From assembly GCA_903921365.1 (NCBI GenBank), contig CAIXPS010000101.1, positions 17,615-81,614 of the forward strand: DNA of 64,000 bases, in the 5' to 3' direction. The number at the start of each line of letters is the position of its first letter. Positions within the stretch are counted from its first letter, which is position 1. The position numbers were made by a program, and so were the translations under genes. Below the pieces are notes generated by a model that was given only the letters and a program-made list of their open reading frames with translations, had not been told where the DNA came from and searched no databases. Below, one piece after another: positions 52,448 to 59,925 of the stretch. The stretch comes from an uncultured bacterium (GTDB lineage Bacteria > Chloroflexota > Anaerolineae > J036 > Brachytrichaceae).

Positions 52448-55400
52448 CTAACTCAGCTGCTCCCAATCCGATTTTGGTATCGACAGAAATGCATCCACAA
52501 TACCTGGATCAAATTGCAACCCCGACTGTTCTTTAAGGTAGGCGCGCACCTCGTCATCCGGCCACGGACGGTGGTACGGTCGATTCGAACGCAAAGCATC
52601 CCACACATCCACAACGGCAAAGATGCGCGCCCAGAGAGGGATGTCCGCGCCTTTCAGTCCCAGCGGATAACCGGCGCCGTTCCATTTTTCATGATGTGCG
52701 TAGGGTATTTCGAGGGCGCGGCTCAGGAATGAGATCGGGCTCAACATGCGATAAGCATGAACCGGGTGCATTTGCATCAGCGCCCACTCATCGGGCGTGA
52801 GCTTGCCGGGTTTGAGCAAAATGGTGTCGGATACCGCCATCTTGCCAATATCGTGCAGCAATGCCCCGCGACGCAGGTGCACCAGATCTTCCTCGGCTAC
52901 GCCAACGAGTCTCCCCAACTGCACCGTCATCGTTGCAACGCGGCGCGTGTGCCCCTGTGTTTCCTGATCGCGCAACTCCAGCGCGCGCGCCCAACCTTCG
53001 AGCGTTGACTCATACGCCTGGCTGAGCTCCTCGTTGCTATGCTGTAGATTGGTGAACAACTCGCTGTTTTCTATGGCAATGGCGGACTGCGCGCCAAGCG
53101 CATTGAGGAATGAGACCCATTCCGCGCCCGCATCGAGTGGCGCGCGCTGAAAAACTTCCAAAACGCCTTTCACCTGGTTTTTGGTGATGAGCGGCACACC
53201 CACATAGCCGACGAACGATTCACCGGTCAGAGCAGAGACGCGCAGACTTGCGTCGCTGCCGGTCAGATGAGGCAACAATACCATCTGGCGAGTGCGCGCG
53301 ACATCGACGGCAAAATCGGAATCCTCGTTGACCACCATCCGACGGATGGGCGGGACGCGGAAGCCGGCGCCCTCAGCATAAGTAAGCGTATTAGTGTTCT
53401 CATCGAGAAGGAGAAAGTCGGCGGCATCCACGGCGAGCTGCGTCTTCACCTTGTCGAGGATGACGCGCAAGGTCATGAAGAGATCAACGCTGCCGGTAAT
53501 CGAGGCGTCAATCTGTCGCAATGCTTCAACATGACGCAGGCGACGCTGTGCATCATCGTACAGGCGTGCGTTCACGATGGCCTGCGCGGCCTGCGCAGCG
53601 ATACCCCTCAACAAGGCAATCTCGTCCTCGCTGAACTGGCGCGGCTGGTCAAATGCGCGCGCCATCAGACAACCGACCACCCCGCCCCCGCGCAACATGC
53701 TGGTCATCACACAGGCGCCTTGCGCGAATTCATCGCGCAACGGGGGATCGATCAACTCGGGGAACACGCTCGTTTTTCCATCCAGGATGATCGTGCCATT
53801 GATGCCGGCAGAGCGGGCGTATGCGGCGTACGGCATCGATATCTGCTGCGCCAGGAAGGTTTTTGGCAAGCCGTGACCGGCGACAAAGTCGAGCGTATCC
53901 GTCTTCTCCACATATAGCGCGACACCGGCAGCCGGCGCGGATAACGCGCGAGCCGTCTCTTCACACACGGCGGTGAGCACCGTGGCAAGATCAAGTTGTT
54001 CGTTGAGCCGGTTGGCAATGCGGACCAGGGCTTCAGCGCGGGCGGCCTCACGGCGAATTCTGTCGGCGCTTTCGCTCAGCGCGGCCTGAGCCTGGGTCAA
54101 ATCGGCGTTGCTCTGCGCCAATTCATCGGCGCGGCGCTGTTCCTGTTCGTACAGACGGCTGTTCGCCATCGCAATGGATATCTGGTTTGCGATCAACGGC
54201 AATGTCTGCTGCAGTTCCTGGCGAGTATATGGTTCACCCCCTGGGCGCGCGCCCAGGATCAGAAAACCCATCAGATCGTCAGACACCAGCACAGGCACAA
54301 GCACCTCGCCCTGCAATAACCTCAACGATTCCCACTCGCCAATCCACAGCGCGCGCAAACGGGGCAACTCCATCAGACGATCCACATACATTGCATGCCG
54401 GTACAGCGCCAGTTCATGCATCAACGGGCTGTCGGCCTGGAAGACCGGCGTCTGGGAGATTTCCGTCGTGCTCAACCCCGCAATTCTGTGGTAAACGGGT
54501 TGTGATTTGTGCTTCATGAAGAGATGCGCATCCGGCGCGTGCAGCGCGCGCGTCAATTCGCGCAACAGATCGGCGCCCAGTTCACCGGGCAGGCGCAGGC
54601 GATTGCCGGCCTGGCTGATCGCATAGATTAACGTCTGGACGTTGTAACGTTCGGGCAGAAACACGCGCTCGATGAAACTCATCACCCAGGCGCGGAAAGG
54701 CTTATAGAGCAGAAGCAGCCCAGCCGTGCCCAGAGCGGCAATAATGCTGCCTGGAAACAGCATGTCCTGGCTGAGGTTAGCCAGCAGATAGAGCGTGCCT
54801 GACACCAGCGCCACATACGCCGCAATTACAAACAAGAGCGAAAATAATCGCCGCAGCACCTGGCCGATCTCGAGCACCTGGTAGCGTGAAATGCTGAGTG
54901 CGATCAGTAATGCAGCCAGGCTCGCCAGAAACAGATCGAGCGGGTATCGATCCAGGCCGGTGGCATTGGTCACATTGCCCACCAGCAGCAGCGTCAACAC
55001 AATCAGCATGTACTTCAGGCGATTGCGGAAGGTGCGATCCTGGTTGCGACGCAGTTCCTGCCAGAGCAGCCAGACCGTGGGAATGAAATGTCCAAACCAG
55101 AACAGCGCCGTCGCCGCCACACCCCAGCTATAGTCGTTATGCACCAGGCCATGCGTGACGGTGGTCTGTGTCACAACGGCATCCGTGCAGTTGACGATCA
55201 GGATGATGACATACGATATACCGCTGGTGACAAGCCAGGCCTTCTGGCGACGCAAGGGCAGCGAGAGAAAGTTTGCGGTGAACCAGAACAGCGCCCACGG
55301 CATGCTAATCGTCCCGAGCGCGGAGAGACGCACAAACCAGATGGGGGCCAGGATACCCAGATTGGCGTGCAGCAGCATGGAGCCAAAGCTCCACACAATG

Positions 55401-55531
55401 CCCGCAGCCAGAAACTGACCGAACCAGTTTTCAACAGACCCAAGATCACGCCGGCGCGCGAAGAAGAGCAGTGTGTAAATCACTGCCGACGCCAACGGAA
55501 TCGCAATCCAGAAAACTTCTGCGGGACTCAT
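52448..55531 (-). CDS. 7TM-GAF-HD-GYP cyclic-di-GMP phosphodiesterase
   Basis: This 1027-residue protein starts with seven membrane helices (about 5-235), like the N-terminal 7TM region of histidine-kinase-type receptors. Three GAF-like domains follow (about 300-460, 490-640, 660-800), then a short coiled coil, and an HD-GYP domain (about 820-1000) with HTRRV, LLHDIGKMAVSD and HHEKWNGAGYPLGLKG. The metal and GYP motifs are intact, so it should degrade cyclic di-GMP. It directly precedes the diguanylate cyclase, giving opposing enzymes in one operon, and follows the GH3-family gene by 13 bases. The ligand of the 7TM part is unknown. Confidence 0.92.
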   Translation of the reverse strand: MSPAEVFWIAIPLASAVIYTLLFFARRRDLGSVENWFGQFLAAGIVWSFGSMLLHANLGILAPIWFVRLSALGTISMPWALFWFTANFLSLPLRRQKAWLVTSGISYVIILIVNCTDAVVTQTTVTHGLVHNDYSWGVAATALFWFGHFIPTVWLLWQELRRNQDRTFRNRLKYMLIVLTLLLVGNVTNATGLDRYPLDLFLASLAALLIALSISRYQVLEIGQVLRRLFSLLFVIAAYVALVSGTLYLLANLSQDMLFPGSIIAALGTAGLLLLYKPFRAWVMSFIERVFLPERYNVQTLIYAISQAGNRLRLPGELGADLLRELTRALHAPDAHLFMKHKSQPVYHRIAGLSTTEISQTPVFQADSPLMHELALYRHAMYVDRLMELPRLRALWIGEWESLRLLQGEVLVPVLVSDDLMGFLILGARPGGEPYTRQELQQTLPLIANQISIAMANSRLYEQEQRRADELAQSNADLTQAQAALSESADRIRREAARAEALVRIANRLNEQLDLATVLTAVCEETARALSAPAAGVALYVEKTDTLDFVAGHGLPKTFLAQQISMPYAAYARSAGINGTIILDGKTSVFPELIDPPLRDEFAQGACVMTSMLRGGGVVGCLMARAFDQPRQFSEDEIALLRGIAAQAAQAIVNARLYDDAQRRLRHVEALRQIDASITGSVDLFMTLRVILDKVKTQLAVDAADFLLLDENTNTLTYAEGAGFRVPPIRRMVVNEDSDFAVDVARTRQMVLLPHLTGSDASLRVSALTGESFVGYVGVPLITKNQVKGVLEVFQRAPLDAGAEWVSFLNALGAQSAIAIENSELFTNLQHSNEELSQAYESTLEGWARALELRDQETQGHTRRVATMTVQLGRLVGVAEEDLVHLRRGALLHDIGKMAVSDTILLKPGKLTPDEWALMQMHPVHAYRMLSPISFLSRALEIPYAHHEKWNGAGYPLGLKGADIPLWARIFAVVDVWDALRSNRPYHRPWPDDEVRAYLKEQSGLQFDPGIVDAFLSIPKSDWEQLS

Positions 55532-55544
55532 GATGGCCTGTGTT

Positions 55545-57167
55545 TTATTCCTTCTTCAGCAACAATTCTATCGATTTATCCGAAGGTTGTATGTGCATCG
55601 GTTTGAGATGGGCCAGGTCGGCCCCATGAGCCACCTGGTATTGGGTATAGCGATCAAAGGCCCCAACAGGCAGAATGGACACCGTGAGTGGCACGAAACC
55701 GAGCATCGTTTCGATGTTGCCATAATCAGTGTTGACCAGCTTCAACTGCCGATGAACGCTGTCCCTGATCTGCGTCTCCGTCAGCGCCGGCAACTCACCC
55801 GGCTTCATCTCGACATACAGATGCAGCGCCGATTCCTGCTCACGCTGTTCCTTGCACACGACCCAGTCCACGGGGGTGACCCCGGCATCTTTGATCGCGA
55901 TATTGATCTGTTTTTCATCCACCAGCCCTGCAAAACCCGACAGGTCGATGAAGTCGCCGGATCGGCCTGCAAAGTGAAACTGTGGCACCTTGATGCCGCG
56001 CGCATCATCGCGCAGCGCGGATATCTCGATCAGGTCATGCATCCGATAGCGCAGGAACGGGCCGCCATAATAGCTACTCACCACCACTTCGTAGCGCTTG
56101 CCCACTTCGAGTTCGTTGAGTAAAAGAGTGCGCGATGGCTTCTTCCCTTCGAGGCGTTCCGCTGCCCAGTCCTCCTCGGGGATAAACTCGAAGAAAGCTG
56201 AGGATGGGATGAAGCTCATCTCCTCGTGATTCCAGGCCTGCGTGGCGATAAAGCCTACTTCTGTGCATGCATACGACTCATGCGGATAAATCCCCCAGTA
56301 ACGCTTAACCTGCTCGCGGTATTGCGATGTATCGGTTCCGCCGCACATCAGGCCGCGCAATTGCCACAGGTCACGCGGCAACAGATAGTCGCGCCCTTCA
56401 CTGCGCGCGCGCCCGCGCGCCTGGGCATAACGGATCAACAGGCGCGGATCGAGCATCTGCAACGAGAACTTGCGTTTCTGATTGGCGCCCTTCTCGAACT
56501 GCTCGCCCATTTTGACAAGCACGATGGTCATTGAACCGAGAATGTCCATGCCTTCGACCATCGCCTGCTGGAAGACCTTCGTGATGCGCTCCTGGAAACC
56601 GAGCCGCTCACTTTCTTCGAGCGGCGGGAGGAAGCGGAAGTCAAACAACTCGGCTACCGCCCAGATCGCGATGCCGCTGAGGAGTGGGCGCGCCGGCAGG
56701 TTGAGCGCGACAATGTCGTTGGGGCGCACGTTGATGTCGCCACGGCTGCGCGCCGCCGACAAGATGTGGCTGGCAACAGATGACACGCCAAGCTGGTGGT
56801 AGGCTTCATGCGTATACGGTGCCCACTTTGCCTGGCCGCCGCGCCCAGAGGTGCGCGCCCAGGCGACGATCGGACGTCCCAGGATATCGTCCGGCTTATT
56901 TTCGAGCAAGCCGGCGTAGTCAGCGTAAGTCGTCAAGGGCATGACCTGCCTGAAATCTTTTGCCGAGTTTTTGTCTGCCATGCCGGGGAAGAGAGTCTTC
57001 CACAGTCTGCCTTTGGATGCGATGTCGAATTGCTCCTCAAGCAACCGCCATTGAATCTGCATGAACTCGTCTGTCGTCAGGTCGAGGAAACCACAATGGC
57101 GTTCCCATGCGCGCTCCAATTCGCCGTTGCGGATCAAGTCGCTGGTTTTCTGTTCAAATGTCTGCAT
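55545..57167 (-). CDS. GH3-family acyl-adenylating enzyme (auxin-responsive GH3 type)
   Basis: This 540-residue protein of the ANL-related GH3 family, best known in plants for joining acyl acids to amino acids, has the nucleotide motif ARTSGRGGQAKWAPYTHEAY (about 107-126; TSG phosphate loop). It also has the central YACTEVGFIATQAW motif and the ADP-binding region PFLRYRMHDLIEI. The C-terminal lid contains LLKKE at the very end. Bacterial members may activate fatty or aromatic acids. The acceptor and acid are unknown. It lies between an ICMT-like methyltransferase (10 bases upstream) and the 7TM-HD-GYP gene (13 bases downstream). Confidence 0.78.
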   Translation of the reverse strand: MQTFEQKTSDLIRNGELERAWERHCGFLDLTTDEFMQIQWRLLEEQFDIASKGRLWKTLFPGMADKNSAKDFRQVMPLTTYADYAGLLENKPDDILGRPIVAWARTSGRGGQAKWAPYTHEAYHQLGVSSVASHILSAARSRGDINVRPNDIVALNLPARPLLSGIAIWAVAELFDFRFLPPLEESERLGFQERITKVFQQAMVEGMDILGSMTIVLVKMGEQFEKGANQKRKFSLQMLDPRLLIRYAQARGRARSEGRDYLLPRDLWQLRGLMCGGTDTSQYREQVKRYWGIYPHESYACTEVGFIATQAWNHEEMSFIPSSAFFEFIPEEDWAAERLEGKKPSRTLLLNELEVGKRYEVVVSSYYGGPFLRYRMHDLIEISALRDDARGIKVPQFHFAGRSGDFIDLSGFAGLVDEKQINIAIKDAGVTPVDWVVCKEQREQESALHLYVEMKPGELPALTETQIRDSVHRQLKLVNTDYGNIETMLGFVPLTVSILPVGAFDRYTQYQVAHGADLAHLKPMHIQPSDKSIELLLKKE

Positions 57168-57177
57168 AATCAGCCTC

Positions 57178-57801
57178 TTATCTTTCGAATGCCTTGATGA
57201 AACTTCCAGGGGTAGGGATAAGAAATGGTGTAGTGACCCGATAGATTGTGTAACCTGTAAATGTCTTAGGAAAAATGATGCGATCCTGCACAGCCACGAG
57301 CAACAGATTCAGGATAGACCACACCAGGGCAATCAAGACAGCATTGATGTTGTCATTCACGAGGATATATCCAACAAGAAGAATGGTCAACCAGAGATAC
57401 CCGGGGTGACGGCACAACGCATACGTTCCCTGCATCACAAGATGCAGTTTGGCGCGCATTTCATGTTCGGACGACCCATGCTGGCGCGCGCGCGCGGCGC
57501 GCAGTTGCAACGGGATTTCAATAAAGAGCGAGTACGCCAGCAGAACAACCGCAATGGCAATCAACCCACTGCCCAGGTAACCGCCGTATATGCGCCACTC
57601 TGGTGGAAGTATCGCGAAGCCAAGCGGGGTGAACCACAACGCGGCGACAAGCGCTAGAGATGCAGCAACGGAGAGCAGCCCGCGCAACAGGCGCTGTCTA
57701 TGCAGCAACGGCAGATCAAGCGCAAGAAATCCACTGAACCCAAGCAAACTAAGCACGATGTTCAACGTCATATAACTAACAATGTCCTTAATGTGACTCA
57801 T
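57178..57801 (-). CDS. Isoprenylcysteine carboxyl methyltransferase (ICMT)-like membrane protein
   Basis: This 207-residue protein has five or six membrane helices. The C-terminal catalytic half shows LVMQGTYALCRHPGYLWLTILLVG (RHPxY motif) and later FPKTFTGYTIYRVTTPFLIP (GxxYxxY..P), the SAM-binding pattern of the ICMT/PEMT/DUF1295 group. These enzymes methylate membrane-embedded or lipophilic carboxyl or amine substrates. First gene of the four-gene operon, with a 389-base AT-rich gap before it. Methylation of the product of the next gene is possible but inferred. Confidence 0.75.
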   Translation of the reverse strand: MSHIKDIVSYMTLNIVLSLLGFSGFLALDLPLLHRQRLLRGLLSVAASLALVAALWFTPLGFAILPPEWRIYGGYLGSGLIAIAVVLLAYSLFIEIPLQLRAARARQHGSSEHEMRAKLHLVMQGTYALCRHPGYLWLTILLVGYILVNDNINAVLIALVWSILNLLLVAVQDRIIFPKTFTGYTIYRVTTPFLIPTPGSFIKAFER

Positions 57802-58190
57802 TGAACCTGAATGCAGACACGCGCGTCGTCTCGTTCAATAAAAAGGCGATCACGCCACACATGATTATAGCGATAGCTCGAAAGAATGTAAATAAATACC
57901 TTGAGTACATCTTATTTGCTACATTTTTTGGAGAGTTACCGCAATGTATCTAAGTGACCATAGAATACAATTGTATTGTGAGAAATATATTATGACTTAT
58001 TTATCAACCACTCGTCATGAACAATGTAATCATATTGCAACTACAGAGTAGCGCATGAACTATTAACGTCTATTGTGATTTACGCGTAATGGTGTAAAAA
58101 CTTGCTGAAGCGCTAAGTGAGCCATAAACGTAAGGTCAGGGGTAATGCAGCCAGAGTCACTATAATCCGCCCCAGAGGATCATATCGCAC
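57802..58190. promoter_or_regulatory. Divergent AT-rich promoter region
   Basis: This 389-base gap between the ICMT-like gene (minus) and the aldo/keto reductase (plus) is clearly lower in G+C than the flanks and full of TATA/ATAT words around 57880-58035. No open frame or strong palindrome is seen. Both promoters should be here. Confidence 0.5.
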
Positions 58191-59174
58191 ATGGACTATA
58201 TAAATCTCGGTAAGACAGGGTTGAAAGTGTCCAGGCTGTGCCTGGGAATGATGACGTATGGAACATCGAAGTGGCGCGACTGGGTGCTGGATGATGAACA
58301 GGCGCGCCCGTTCATCCGCCGCGCCCTTGAAGCCGGCGTCAACTTCTTCGACACGGCTGATGTCTATTCAGCGGGCGTGAGTGAAGAGGTGACCGGGCGC
58401 GCGCTGCGCGAGTTCTCTAAACGCGATGAGGTGGTGATTGCGACAAAGGTGAACGGCGCGATGGGGCCAAAGCCAAATCAAGCCGGGTTGTCGCGCAAGC
58501 ACATCATGGACGGCATCGACGCATCGCTGCGCCGGCTGGGACTCGACTATGTCGACCTGTACCAGATCCATCGCTACGACAAGGACACGCCAATCGAAGA
58601 GACGATGGAAGCGCTTCACGACGTAGTCAAGGCGGGCAAGGCGCGCTACATCGGCGCGTCCAGCATGTTCGCATGGCAGTTCGCGCGCGCGCAATACATT
58701 GCCGACCAGCACGGCTGGACGCGCTTTGTGAGCATGCAGAACCACTACAACCTGGTGTATCGCGAAGAGGAGCGCGAGATGATCCCGTACTGCCGCGCGG
58801 AGGGCATCGGCGTCATCCCGTGGAGCCCGTTGGCGCGCGGCTTCCTGGCCGGCAACCGCACGCGCGAGAAGGCGAGTGACGAGACGACGCGCGCGCGTTC
58901 CGACGCCTTTGCCTATTCGCTGTATTACCAGGACAACGACTTCGACACGGTCGATCGCGTGATCGCCCTGGCTGGCGCGCGCGGCGTGAAGCCGGCGCAG
59001 ATCGCGCTGGCATGGATGCTGCATAAGCCCGGCATCACGGCGCCGATCATCGGCGCGAGCAAAATGTACCAGTTGGACGAAGCCATCGCGGCATGCGATA
59101 TCAAGCTGGATGCTGAGGAGATCAAGGCGCTCGAAGCGCCGTATAAGCCGCATCCAGTGCTGGGACACGGATGA
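58191..59174 (+). CDS. Aldo/keto reductase
   Basis: This 327-residue NADPH-dependent TIM-barrel oxidoreductase shows the tetrad: Asp and Tyr in FDTADVYSAG (about 48-53), Lys in VIATKVNG (about 80) and His in YQIHRYD (about 127). The NADP end reads PGITAPIIGASKMYQLDEA. The start MDYINLGKTGLKVSRLCLGMMTYGTS is typical of the AKR11/12-like (YajO/potassium-channel beta type) branch. The substrate is not known. It is monocistronic; a purine-rich low-complexity stretch follows the stop (59172-59215). Confidence 0.95.
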   Translation: MDYINLGKTGLKVSRLCLGMMTYGTSKWRDWVLDDEQARPFIRRALEAGVNFFDTADVYSAGVSEEVTGRALREFSKRDEVVIATKVNGAMGPKPNQAGLSRKHIMDGIDASLRRLGLDYVDLYQIHRYDKDTPIEETMEALHDVVKAGKARYIGASSMFAWQFARAQYIADQHGWTRFVSMQNHYNLVYREEEREMIPYCRAEGIGVIPWSPLARGFLAGNRTREKASDETTRARSDAFAYSLYYQDNDFDTVDRVIALAGARGVKPAQIALAWMLHKPGITAPIIGASKMYQLDEAIAACDIKLDAEEIKALEAPYKPHPVLGHG

Positions 59175-59327
59175 GGTGAGAAGGAGAAGAGGAGCGGAGG
59201 TGAAGAGGAGACGGGGGGCGCGCGGCGCGCAATGAATGAACTTAATGCCGCGGGCGGCGACCGCAAGCGCGCAGGCTGGCTTGAGTGGAATACACCCCAA
59301 ATAGCATCTGCCTTGTAGCTGGTTACG

Positions 59328-59343
59328 ACATCATATATGATGT
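59328..59343. promoter_or_regulatory. 16-bp perfect palindrome, likely antitoxin operator
   Basis: ACATCATATATGATGT is a perfect 16-base palindrome ending 24 bases before the ATG of the RHH-DUF433 gene. Ribbon-helix-helix antitoxins normally repress their own promoter at such sites, so this is the probable autoregulatory operator. Binding is inferred. Confidence 0.65.
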
Positions 59344-59367
59344 GATTCAGTAGAAGGAGTGCGATGA

Positions 59368-59763
59368 ATGACACGTTATGCCCTGAATCTACCAGTAAAT
59401 CTTAAGCGTGAAGCCGAAGAAATGGCTTCACGGCAGGGAATATCCCTTAACCAGTTTATTATGTGGTCGGTATCAGAGAAAGTCGCTGCTTTGCGTCAGG
59501 AACTGGATGACCCTGATTTCCCTGGTATTACCTATCAACGCGGAGCATCCGGTTGGGTAATGCCCGTGATCCGTGGAACCCGGATTCGTGTCCAGACGAT
59601 TGTTGTGGACACAGAAATGGGGCTAACCCCCGAACAAATCGCAGCTGAGTACGATCTGGATGTGAACCGAATTCGTGAAGCGCAAGCCTTTTACACCGCT
59701 CATCGTTTAGAGATCGACCACGAAGTCCGCACTGATAAACACCTGGAAGAAAACCGTGGCTAA
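59368..59763 (+). CDS. RHH-DUF433 antitoxin-like protein
   Basis: This 131-residue protein has an N-terminus (1-45, TRYALNLPVNLKREAEEMASRQGISLNQFIMWSVSEKVAAL) that is a ribbon-helix-helix DNA-binding domain of the HicB/CopG kind. The C-terminal half (about 55-125, VMPVIRGTRIRVQTIVVDTEMGLTPEQIAAEYDLDVNRIREAQAFY) is DUF433, the VapB45-type antitoxin domain. AGGAGT at 59355-59360 fixes ATG 59368. The truncated toxin frame starts 8 bases before its stop. It probably represses its promoter through the upstream palindrome. Confidence 0.88.
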   Translation: MTRYALNLPVNLKREAEEMASRQGISLNQFIMWSVSEKVAALRQELDDPDFPGITYQRGASGWVMPVIRGTRIRVQTIVVDTEMGLTPEQIAAEYDLDVNRIREAQAFYTAHRLEIDHEVRTDKHLEENRG

Positions 59764-59899
59764 ACCTCGGTTGCACTTGGACGCCGACACATCCCGAATT
59801 TCACTATGGCGTGCTCTGCTTGACCGAGGTCATGATGTTACTCGCACACCGAATGCATGGATGGCACGCGACGCATCCGATGTGCAGCAACTCCAGTGA
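59756..59899 (+). pseudogene. Truncated DUF5615-type PIN-like toxin
   Basis: GTG 59756 overlaps the antitoxin stop by 8 bases and opens a 47-codon frame, VAKPRLHLDADTS...RALLDRGHDVTRTPNAWM...ASDVQQLQ. This matches the first half of DUF5615/Mut7-C-like PIN nucleases (KPRLxLDxD with the first catalytic Asp, then GHDVxxT). Normal members have about 110 residues with two more acidic motifs; these are absent, and clpB begins 26 bases later from the other side. It is read as a 3' deletion that removed toxin activity and left the antitoxin. Confidence 0.7.
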
Positions 59900-59925
59900 C
59901 TGGATCAGATGAGCTCTCCTCTTCA

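Noticed and set aside
59172..59215. Purine-rich stretch after the aldo/keto reductase as another GAGATT element
   Set aside because: It shares AG-richness but not the GATT core or inverted arms of the dispersed repeat.
58368..59300. 310-codon reverse-strand frame over the aldo/keto reductase
   Set aside because: The plus-strand gene has an intact catalytic tetrad; the reverse frame has odd composition and no motif.
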